The translations under genes and the position numbers were made by a program. Positions 33,727 to 45,700 of a stretch of DNA of 64,000 nt are shown one piece after another. Numbering within the stretch: the first letter of the stretch is position 1; the number at the start of each line of letters is the position of its first letter. The DNA comes from Dysidea avara (lineage: Eukaryota > Porifera > Demospongiae > Dictyoceratida > Dysideidae): NCBI RefSeq assembly GCF_963678975.1, contig NC_089280.1, forward strand, positions 21,163,368 to 21,227,367, in the 5' to 3' direction. The notes beneath the pieces are model-generated. The model worked only from the letters and a program-made list of their open reading frames with translations, did not search any database and was not told the origin of the DNA.

Positions 33727-36700
33727 TACATACATACATACATACATACATACATACATACATACATACATACATACATACCATTGTCCTTTAAATACTG
33801 CAAACCATAAAAGAGTTCCAGTTTATCCATAGCACGTAATTCTCCAACAGACTGTAGCTTCCTAACACACATATATTAGACGTATACTTAAATTCAACAA
33901 ATATTTTGAGAAAACAAACTTTTGTAAATCAATGAATTTCACTATTGGTGGTTGTTTGTGTCTTTTCATAGAAGATGCCTCAACAAATATGAACTCTTGA
34001 AGTGTTTTGTATTTTCTAGGAACTTCCTGGTCAATTAACTTTAATTTTGGATACCTTGAGTCTGCAAGAGCAAGAACACAATGCCATATATCATACATAC
34101 TGCACACACCCACCCACGCACGCACACATATAATAGTTGCAACATGGGCATGAGGTCTTTGCCTATTATGTATGCCCAACAGCCCACATACATAAAGTAT
34201 CAGGAAAATTCCCAAATGCCCCATGTAACACTTCCCACCCATATCAGGCTAATAACCTGCACAGAGCAATCAATTACCCAAGCCAATATGAATGCAACCA
34301 CTGGACATACTAGGTGATATGCATGTACATGAGCCCTGCATGTAATAAATTTGTATAATGTATTATATAGGTTGTTTTTAGACAATGAGATTGTATGCAC
34401 ATATTTCTACAGGTAAATTCATGACGTGTGGGAAATTATTAAAATTTATTGAAATTAGCTTGCTGTGTCTTGAATAAATAATAGATTCAATATCTCATTT
34501 ACCAAACTATATATATATCCACACAAAAACAGCCAAGCTGTGAAAAAGTGGTGCGGCCTTAAAAAGCCTGGGTGAAAAAAGTTGTGAAATCAAAGATGGC
34601 GGCCAAGAAATGGCTGCAATGATGTTAATACTAAAAATGTACATTATTAAAATTTATTAGCATTAACATCATTGCAGCCATTTCTTGGCCGCCACCTTTG
34701 ATTTCACAACTTTTTTCACCCAGGCTTTTTAAGGCCGCACCACTTTTTCACAGCTTGGCTGTGGATTTCACTTCTTTTTGTACTTTATAAGGTCCCAAAA
34801 CCAGCCTATGGCTGACTTTGAGGTTTGTTTTTACTCACATTTCTTCTTTTCTATGTAGATACAATGATGATTATTGAAGACAGACTTATAAATGTATTTC
34901 ATTGCATGATTTAATTCAATATTTGATAATACTATTGTAATATTCTAATAGAGTGCACATTTTTTTTGAGGAATTCTAATAGAACATACATAGAACGTTC
35001 TAGAACAATCTAGTACTTCTATTGGTAGATCTATGAAATTATAAACACTTAATTATAAGCAGATTTCAACTAGAAATTTCATTTATAAAGCAGAAATTAA
35101 GTGAGGTGATCAGCCAAGGTTGCAGTGGTTCAGTTGTAAGGATGCAGGTGTTAGGTATGGAGGTCCCTAGTTCGAACTCTGGTAAGTTTGTTTTTTCCCA
35201 ACATTTTTTGCACACCTTTTTACCCCACAGTGACTGCTCTATTAGAGTATCTTGATCCTGCAATTTTACATTTGCTTGGTTTTCACTTTATAACTTTGTT
35301 GCTGTAACTCTATTGCTATTCAAACTATCAAAAGGCACTAGCTGTTACGATGATCAGCCAATCTACACACCAATTTTCAAGTTATTCCTATACTCGGTTT
35401 ACCCTGTAGCCGTGACAGAACTTTGATATTTTTTTGCGTGAATAAACACTCACAACTCCTTGAATATTACTCAGATTCACAACAAACTTGGTACGTAAAT
35501 CCACTGTTACACGCTCTTCATTTGTGCCAAAGATCGAGGCAATCAAGTTACCATTTGCATTTTATAGCAATTTTTGCAAAGTGTGCGAAAAGAAATCGAA
35601 GCCCCCGTAGCCCCTGTACGGCATAAAAAGAAAAAAACGAAGAAATTAAAACGAAATTTTGAAAGCCCATCTATCACAAACGGCTGTTGCGAATTCAATC
35701 AAATTTGCTGTGTGACGTACCCTACGTGGGGTACAGCTATAATGCAAAAATGGTGTGCTTTGGAGAAGGGGCCATGGAGCTATGCACGCATTAAAAAGCT
35801 GTTTTCTTTCTTCCTGTCAATATACTCACGGTGTGGTCGCACGACACACTACTGTGTGTCGTGATATACCAGAAATTGTCAGTTTATATATAACTCATAA
35901 TGGCAGCTGACACAGAACAGGTCAATAGTTACTCCACCAAATTTGCTAAACACATCTTCAGGCAACTTACTGTAATTCAAAACCATGTTCACATCATTGT
36001 GCACCCAGATGCTTCATTACACGTACATTTATCAAAATTATATATATTCAGCCATCTGATAACAATCTTGACCTATACACCTATACATGGTAATACACGG
36101 AATGAATGCCAAAAGTAGTTCACACTGCTTCTAGTCAAGCAACAAAATTATGTGAAGCCTTACAAGGATAATTTGACAGCATGTTTGTGGTCATGCATGA
36201 AAAAAACACAGAAACTACAGAACAAAGTACAAACAGTATGAAGTACGTATTGCAATCTCTGCAATAGCTAAATTGTCAGTCTATTAAATATTGTTAATAC
36301 CAATAGTACTAACATCATTACTTTATCAAAACTCATGGCAAACAACACCAACTGTCAGGAGATTGTTAATTAGTTGGTGATGAATAACAAAGGTCTGTTA
36401 ACAAAGTAACAATGGGAAAAATGGAGTACATTTGCTTGGCAAGCCTTTAAACACTGCATCCAAGGGCATGCATGCCGTATTTCCCATTATCACTTTGTTA
36501 ACAGGTTTTACATTCATAGAAACAGTGTCTTTGTGGTACTGTGTTGTTGTTTGTGTTGTATGTGTATTTGTGTCTGTCTGTATAAATGGCAATTTAGTAC
36601 TCCTGTATGAAAGCACCTGATCACATACTCATTGTTGAGATATTACAACATTGCATACTATAAACCTACCTAAGGTAACCATCATTGAAGATGCAATATC

Positions 36701-39700
36701 ATAGAGATGTTTACGGAGCTCAATAATAGGTTGAAACTCTGTCCTTCTTTGACCATTATTACCAAGACATGAGACAAACTTTATTCCCTTAATATCAGGA
36801 TAGTATGGTGAGCCACTGCAGTAATTTGTCTGTATTAACTTGTGGAGATCTTCACACACTTGAATGCGTTGCTTGCATACAATCATATCCACATGAGTAC
36901 CAACAATAACCACCACAGCATCTTTAGCCTTAGCCTAAAGGCAATCATGGGAATGGCAATATATACATGAACCTTCATCTACCTGGATACTCAGTAGCCA
37001 TTCTTTTAACTCCATTACTCCTTTTGTACCATCTGTTACACGCCAGCAAACCACATACAAAGCCTTTCTGGTAAGATAACACTGATGTGTAGCATAATAT
37101 TCTTCCTAGATTTATAGAAGTACAAATGTATTCACTTTATTTGAAATACACAACAAGGCTTACCTGCCCAGCAAAGTCCCATGTGTAAAATGTTATTATC
37201 TTTTGCCTGTAACTTCCTTGCCTCACTGGTTCATCCTGTGATCTAGTATAATACCAAACATCTTGATCAACTCCAATTGTGTGCTGAACACCTAAACAGA
37301 AACAGTTATATTATACCAGCAGCATTATCTGCCTTGTTATACAGGTTACACCCTATTGTGTACAGTACAAACTTGTAAATTTAAAATTATGTTTATGTTT
37401 AAATGAAATGAAAGGATTCAAGCTGATGGTGCTTGAAGTATTGTTATCACCTATGTACAGAGGTAGATCTAGGATTTCCCAAGCGGGATGCTGAACTAGG
37501 GGTATCTATAGTGACGCCTAAAAAATATGGCAACTGGTTGATACAACTGTTGTAAGAAGTATACTCATAATGAGGAGCATGCTTCTTCTAGGGAATCCGG
37601 GCCATGCCTTCACAGAAAATTTAGCTTTCCAAAATCAAATTTGGCAATAATATTGACTAAACCTTATTGAATAAGCATCATGAGCCACTTTAACTATAGC
37701 TATCATATAAAGGGCACAGCATAAATACTGCAGTATGGTTTGAGTTCAAATTGAAATTTAAGTGGTCTAGGAGTTGGCCTTTGTTCTTATAGTTTAAGGG
37801 AAAATGTTCTATTAGAGTAATTGACTGTTCTATTAGAGTAATTTGATGTTTAGCAGCTTTTAACCCCTAGATATTCTCTGTTGATTCCTAGAAAAGAGTA
37901 GCTCTTCCTTCTCACTCTTTCCATTTTTCTTCAGTCCTCCATGCACCACCCCCCCTCCCCCCAATCTGTATAATCATAAAAAGAAAGATGTACAACCCCC
38001 CGGAGCCCAATTTTATAAAGTAGGGAATAGTTGGGAGTACTAGTGAAATGAGATATGAATGAATGGTGCTATTACAACATAGCTCAGTGGGAAATCCCTA
38101 AATTGAAATGTTTTCACAACTCTGTGCCAATGTAGGGATTTAGTCATCAAGCTGTCCATCATTCATATATCTTGTTCCACCACTTGGATTCCTACTTCAC
38201 TCCTGTTAAATTAACATACTAGTTTTTATTAATATACAGTCACAAACTTTTCCAAATACAAAACATTCATCGTGTGTACTTTAGCGAGACTACTTACCAC
38301 AGTTCTCTTGTTCCATTCTATCCCTCCACCCAACAGGAATTGTTGCCACTCTGCCAACCCATCTTAAGTGACGTAGTAATGTAGACTTGCCCCGTCCACT
38401 CAGCCCCACAAACATGAGCCTAACAGATGGGTCACTAACAGTTCTAAATGTAACCAGTATAAATAAACATTAACACCAATACAGTATCTACTTACCCTTC
38501 TTTATGAAACTTTAAGAAATATCTTTTTTCAGTCACTGTTTTGCGTTGGTTAAGCTCATAGGTTAATTCATCAAATATATTCTTGTATTTAAATTCCTCT
38601 AACTTTTCCAAATGGCAAATTTCAAATGGAATGTTACGGATAGGATTGTCACTCATGTCCAGTGAACGTAATTTTGACATCAGATCAAGACGACAAGGTA
38701 GCTCCTGTAATCGACAATCATTAACTTCTAATCGTGTGAGATTAGGGAAAAAGACATGCTCAGTGTTATCGTCATTTTCATGTAGAGAAAACAACAAATT
38801 GTCTGATGGTAAACATGTAAAGTTTAGTTTATACAAGTAGCGATTGTGCGAAAGAAACAGATCATGCAGCCGTGGTAGTTCACAATGTAACATATGACCA
38901 CATGCAAATGCATTTTGTGATGCAAAGCAGTTTCCTGCAGTGGAGATGGCAAAAGGTACCATTTCACTTGAAGACAACCAGTTGTAGCTTAAATCTAGTC
39001 TTGCAAGAGCTACAGGCAACTCTTGTATATAACAAACCCCTGGTAATTTATTTTTTGAAAGATTCAAGTTTTCTAACTGAGGAAATACACAAGCAAAACA
39101 ATGTGGAAATTCTGTGATATCATTATTACTCAAATCCAAATTTCTTAATTTGGAAACCTTTTCATCTTCAAAAACAGCTAGGTGAGAGATCTCCTTGATA
39201 GGCCTATGATACACTGCAGGCTTGGCATATCCTTGAGAGTCTACTAAAGAACTTGACAACTCACTGGAGAATGTAGTGGAAAATATTTCTTTAAGGTTTA
39301 CAGAGCTTGCCCAAAACCGTCGTAAACTGCGAGACTTCCACCAATTTTTAGGAAGGCACCCAAGTGGATTGTTCGAAACGTTTAAAAAGTCTAAGTGCAA
39401 ACAAGTAAACAACTCTTCTGGCAAGCAGTTAAGATTGTTACTAGAAACATCCAAGTGAGTAAGAAGTAGTGGATAATGTGACAGTTTGTGAAATGGTAAC
39501 TTGTTCAGTTGCATGTTGCTACCTTTTAATGTTATTATACCTTCAAGCTTAAAGATAATTGGAGACAGCATCTCACCTACATAAGCATAAGAAAGATTCA
39601 CATTAGTGATGGGAAAGTTGCCGTACTGTCTATAATTCTTATGAAATTCTATTAATACGTCCATCAGTGGATTAGAATCAAGTTTAGAATTTATCAAAAT

Positions 39701-42700
39701 AGATGAAAGTGGTGTAACTTTTTCTCCTCGTCTCTGTTCACTTCCCTTGGGACAAAAGTTAACGATTTCTGTTAGAGGAAATCCAGAGTAAGTAAGTAAT
39801 GCTCTAAATGCATTCACACATTTCTGTTCAGTAGCTAAGTGAAAGGCACTCCACCCATCTTCTTTTAATCCTAGCAAAAGATTTCTCCTAGCTTCTGATG
39901 CCTTTGCTGCTTCTGACCAACTATTACAGCTCAACTTGGGATACATCAGTAAGATCTGTTGTACCATCTCCTCAAAATCTAACTCAATGGCCCTAGTGAC
40001 ATACCACTGACATTACATGCAAATATACATTAACTAATGTAAATGTCTCAGCCAAAACCTACATAGTTTTCATCACTTCTAGGGCACTTCATAGTATTAA
40101 AATTCAGGACACAAAGAATTCTGTTTATCACAAGGTTAATTTGCAGTGCCTGCATCACTGCTATGTAGGAACATTTGCCACCAAACTAGGTATTTGTTTA
40201 TGTACATAACAACTTTCTGCTGTCCTATCAGTTTCTCAAACTTCAGGCGCCTGCATAAATTCATCATGGATACAAGGAAATACACTTACATATTAAATTT
40301 CATGTTCCACCTTGTGCATGAACACACTTACTAATAAATTCATGTAAGGAATTAATGTTGCAAATTTGTTGGCTTGCAAGATTAAGTTTCATATGATTGT
40401 ATTTTCACATATCAGGCCAGACTTTTAAAGAGGGGGGTTCCACTCAGAATTGCAACTTCAGCCTAGCTGTAAATCAAAGACCAAAAAAAAAAGTTACTAC
40501 CTGCTGACAATAGCTGCCCTCCATCAACTACACCTCCTTATTTATAACTGTACACATAGCTTGCTAAACTGCTCCTCAGAAGAATACTGTGACTGCTCTA
40601 TTAGAGTATCTCAAGTATCTTGAAATAGAGGCCCTTCCAAAAGGGGGGTTCCATGGAACCCTTTGAACCCTCCTGGATCCACCTCTGCATTTAAATTTGT
40701 CCACAAGAAAACCTCACTACATGGCATAGCATTTTAAAAAGTAGTCCGTCAAAACTTGGAGAAGCTTGTTACAGTGGGAACATACGTACGTAATTATGGA
40801 TAAGAGATTAAATCTTGGCTAAGGGTTAAAAAAAAATTTACATAGTAAGACTGATTTTTGAAACACAGTTTTGTGAAATGTTTTACTGTTTTATTTGAGT
40901 TACATCTGGTTTTATGGTTTTAGCATCACTCCTAGAAATACAACTTTGGTTAGCCCCACCTCTTTTTCACCACTACAACTCCAGAGCCATACAACAGACT
41001 AAAACTTTGGTAGCTCATTCATTGATTATAACGAAGAAATATCTGAAACAAAATCCAGAAAGGTGCAAACTATGTGGATTTTGCTGAGACTGTCACAGAT
41101 ACATACCACTGGAGTAGCTCTTTGTGAATGTAAACACTAAAAACTGGCACAGTATCTGTTTCAGCATTATCAGTTAATCTACTGTTCCATATCTTTTGTA
41201 ACAATTCTGCAATAAAGCGAAGAACATGGATACATGGATATTAATTTAGTTGCTAACTACAATAATATTTTTAAATGCATAAAATGTTCATCAAAAAAAT
41301 GTATCAATATACTTGCTGACATTGTACACAGAAATTGCTAGGTACGTATTTGAGTGAACGAACATAAGTTATGGTTAAAGCACCGCTGTGTGTGTGTACA
41401 GAACCTACAGCATGATGGGGCATGTCAAGAGGCTAATACAGCATGAGGCAAAGCTGAATGCTGTATTTGCCTTGAGTCACCCATCGAGTACTTTATTTTT
41501 CGTACACACAAACATAGGCAATGCCTCAAGTGTTATATTGTATTTTCTGGTCATCTGGCTTGGAGCGATTTTCTCTAGTACTCAAACTGCTGCAATTTTC
41601 AGATCAGTAAGTGTTTATATAATCTATTTCTAGTTGTAGAACAAACTAATAGGATTAGTTTGGCTAGTTTTAGTGATTCACAATGCCATGCATGTGATCA
41701 ATCGTGCTGTCGTGTTTACAGTGTCACACCGACACCGAGCATCAGGCTGTATTGGTGTCACACCGACACCAGACAAATGCCAAAAATTTTCTAAGTTCTC
41801 ACACCATATATGGAAGTGGGATACATGGGTCAGGTGGAGAGGTGTAAGAGTCATTTAGAGGAATCCCCTTTTATTCTATAAGGAAATATATATTTTCCAT
41901 ATAATGAAAGTAAAACTTAGAATATATTGCTGTCCGTGTCGGTGTGACACCAACACTGACACCGAATGCAAGCCTGTGTTGGTGTCACGCTGACACAGAC
42001 ACCAATATATTCTAAGTTTACTTTCATTATAATATTATGGAAAATATATGTTTCCTTATAGAATAAAAGGGGATTCCTCTAAATGACTCTTACACCTCTC
42101 CACCTGACCCATGTTTACCACTTCCATATATGGTGTGAAAATTTTTGGCAATTGACTGGTGTCGGTGTGACACCAATACAGCCTGATGCTCGGTGTCGGT
42201 GTGACACTGACACCGAATGCAAGCCTGTGTTGGTGTCACACCGACATGGACACCAATATATTCTAAGTTTACTTTCATTATAATACTATGGAAAATATAT
42301 ATTTCCTTATAGGGATTCCTCTAAATGACTCTTACACCTCTCCACCTGACCCAATAGCTTCATAATCAGATGATCAGTAAGTGTTTATACAATCTATTTC
42401 TAGCTGTAAAATGAACTGGTAGGATTAGTTTGGCTGGTTTAGCACTTTACAGTGTCACGCACATGCTATCCCTGTGGATTATTTTCGAAACATCCCTCAA
42501 ATAATTTCTCCACATAACTGTACTGTATTTACTGTATTTTCCCAATCAGCTGCATAACTGTTCTGCATGACTCATACAGTACAGTTATGATGCTAATTAG
42601 TACTGTATGGACAATACAGTACGCGGAATCACTTTGATCCTCCCACACAAACTACAAAATGGAATTTACAGTTTTATTTTCAAGGTCATAAACAAATAAT

Positions 42701-45700
42701 AGCAAATTCATACATAAAATTTTATAGTCAGTCAAGAAACCACATGAAATTATTGTGTCCCTCAAATATTAGTAAATTAAGTGTGGGCATTCAAAGGTAC
42801 CGCTAGCATCTACACCCAGGAAAAAATATTTTTCTCATGCCCTTTGATTTTCAGCTAGCTCAAAGATGCAATACCCTTTAATTTGTTATATTGAATTACA
42901 TGAAATTTACATTGTCTGAAGCTTTGGGCTGAGTGTAGTTGCTGAAAAGTACTGACAATCTGTGCTATGACTAAGCATTGTTAAATAATCATTTGGGAGA
43001 TGTATCTTTCTACATATGTACCATGTATCAGTCACTGAGCAAACCAGAAACAAGATCATGCTATACTGACACAAAATTAATGTGTGCCTAATTATCGTGA
43101 AAGTGAAGTGGTCATTATGCTTCATTTTCAGCTATGGTCAGCCTGTTACACAACATTACAAACAAAGAACAGTACAAAAGGTGCGTCTGCAATCAATCCA
43201 GAAAATGTGGATGATTCCAGTTACAAATGTAGAAAAAAACTCATCATGCAGTACCGCAAATCGCACTATCAGCAAAGAGAAAAGAGGAAAAGTCTTATGC
43301 TTGTGTATTGAAAGTTACCAACATTGAGTAGTGAGTCTATAATACGCACACACAATTATGCTTTCATAATCAAGATTGCACTCAAGAGTTAACTGTTTAT
43401 CAGTATATCAGAAATTTTTTGACTGCTCTATTAGAGTATCTTGACCTTTTCCACAAAGTGTGAGTAAAAATAACACATTTTCTTGAAGCAATGATGCGCA
43501 ACGTGTTCATGTTTTGCTGTATACTAAAAATCTTGTATTTTATGTTAGTATAATGTTTGATGCTTTTGATAGCCTATTATGCTGGAAATTATGCGGGAAT
43601 AATTGGTGCAAGCCTAGTAAACTCATGATACATACATTCTAGGTACTCCAGTATACCAAAAGGCACCTCTCATGATACATACATTCTAGGTACTCCAGTA
43701 TACCAAAAGGCACCTGTCAGGCTGAAGCAACGTCTAACAACAAAACAAACCAAATCCATAGCTTTAGCCATTATTGAAATTACATTTGTCTGAAGGTATC
43801 AGTAAGTTAATAAGTAAATCATCAGTAGAAAATTCCACTTAATAAAAAAATTAACAGTCCATTGGAACTGTTTCAGGTTGTACTGAAGGCATCTTACCAC
43901 AACACAACCCATATGAAGGTATTGTGAGACTAATTTATATTCAATAATTTTAGTACAACCTATATGATCCCTGATGTACAATACTGCATGACAATAATTT
44001 TACTTAGTGGGTCAATAATGGGATAAGAGAACTTACAAATGTAGAAAAATATTATAACCAATGTTACTGAAATTTTTATACTGTGGCACTGTTTGTATTG
44101 TGTATAATGTATCAAACAGTACAGTAGTATGCTTTCTAGTAGGGTTCCCCATAAATGAATATAGCACTTGCCATAATGCTCCCATAAAAATCATTATAGA
44201 AATATCAACATGACAAAATCACTTTTAGAGAAAAGCTTAGTGCATATACAATCAAATACAGTGTTTAAAACAAGAAAACACTTACAGAAGGCTAAATATA
44301 GAATTTTTTGAAATCACCAAAAACTCGATTTTTGGTTTGCCAACTCTGATATGAATGTTCAATTAGAGTAGTTTCAACCGTTCCATTGGAATATATCTGA
44401 CTGCTCTATTAGAGCATTTCAGACTTTATATAGGTTAATGTATACCACTGTTAAACCAGGCATGCACCCATTATCAGCCAAAGGCCGACTATGGGCACGC
44501 ATCTGGTTTACTAAAAGTATTTCCACAAAATGTGCATGTGTACCTATCTATCTACCTATATCCTTTTAGTGGGAAAAGCAGTCAGCTTATGAATAAAGCC
44601 TGTATTAAACTTCAGCAAAGATAAGCTTTAATTGTACTGAAGCTGTTTCTTTTCACCTGTTTGAAATACGGGTGTAGCGACTTGCTAAAAACTTCACGAA
44701 CTACCTTCCCATTGGGCTCTTCAGGTATTTAACTACCATAGCAGATCTCTTAGGCTACTAAAAAAACTTTTTTGATTTGAAATGGAAAAGGGGCGTTCCA
44801 CTACATATGCAAACTGAAATGAAGGGCAGTATGTAGAGAGAATTTGCAATAAAAAAATGATCAACAAAATACAAAACAGCTGAGATGACACTTCTGTGCA
44901 TAATATGTTGTTTGAAGTGGTTTGTTTGAATAGCGCATCCTTAGCAATGCACAGCTAGAATAATTCATCAATTACAAACTTGAAATTACAATAACTACAA
45001 ACCTACTAGTTATTAGTTTACATTGTTGATTAATTCCAGCTATGTAACTATCCGCATGGCACCTGGTTTTTAGAAGTAACACAACAACAACCTGTTCACC
45101 AACTTGTTCACCCTTAATCCACTTTTTGAGGAATCAATGTAAGTTTCTATTACACTGTAACTATATATACTGCCCTGTTCCTGTACTGCCAAGCTAAGAT
45201 AGTCTGGTGTTCCTGCTGCAAGGACACTGACTAGTTAAACTTCCAGAGGTTCTGGAAACACCCTAAATACACCCTTGGTGTTAGCAGTATACACCATCAT
45301 GATATCTATGCATACCGTAGAGTTGGGTTGTTAAGCGCATGTGTCTACTAACACATATTATTTGTTGAGTACATACACATTTCTTGTGATTAACCATGGA
45401 TGATAAGCACACATGGTCAAATACAAGGCTCAAGATGTGACAACGCTACACAGGAAGAAACGTTGAAATTACTGGAAAATGGATGTCTCCTCGAGTGCTA
45501 ACGTCTCCCTGGAGGTCTCCCTACACTGTGTATACAGCAAATCAGCCACCTGGATTGCAGTATTTTGTTCATTACAAAGGATTTCACCCAGAAATGAGTC
45601 AAATATCCTTACACACTGGCATGGTGACTGACACAAACTACTAATTCCTCTATTACAATGTAGCAATTCCGTGTTAACACACCATAATTATTTATTAGGC

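Larger units (their letters stand above)
29409..33781 (-). other. Intron 12 of gene B (4.4 kb)
   Basis: It begins with the compound microsatellite at its donor and ends at the acceptor before residues LLLHFDSG. It contains SINE, MITE and dispersed repeat copies listed separately. Between about 31935 and 33140 I see nothing identifiable. Confidence 0.7.
28223..34061 (-). other. COR domain and CPxC linker exons of gene B
   Basis: Exons 34061-33920, 33861-33782, 29408-29292 and 29226-28223 encode the COR dimerisation module. Typical motifs are YFIDPQWFCDVLA and PVSFWPRFISRCLS. The end of the last exon carries CPYC (residues 1285-1288) and CPQC (1333-1336) just before the kinase, a possible zinc-binding pair that gene C also has in modified form. 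The 80 bp exon 12 ends at a donor inside a microsatellite. Confidence 0.85.

Noticed and set aside
33318..33872. Long Tyr/Cys/Met/Val and Thr/His/Ile repeat frames on both strands
   Set aside because: They are translations of the CATA/CA microsatellite, open in all frames because the repeat lacks stop codons.
40005..40007. Using the AG directly upstream (TCAG|TGG) as acceptor for gene B exon 6 with the GTATGT donor
   Set aside because: It shifts phase by two bases and gives a stop within ten codons, as in gene A; homology on both sides needs the TG|G join.
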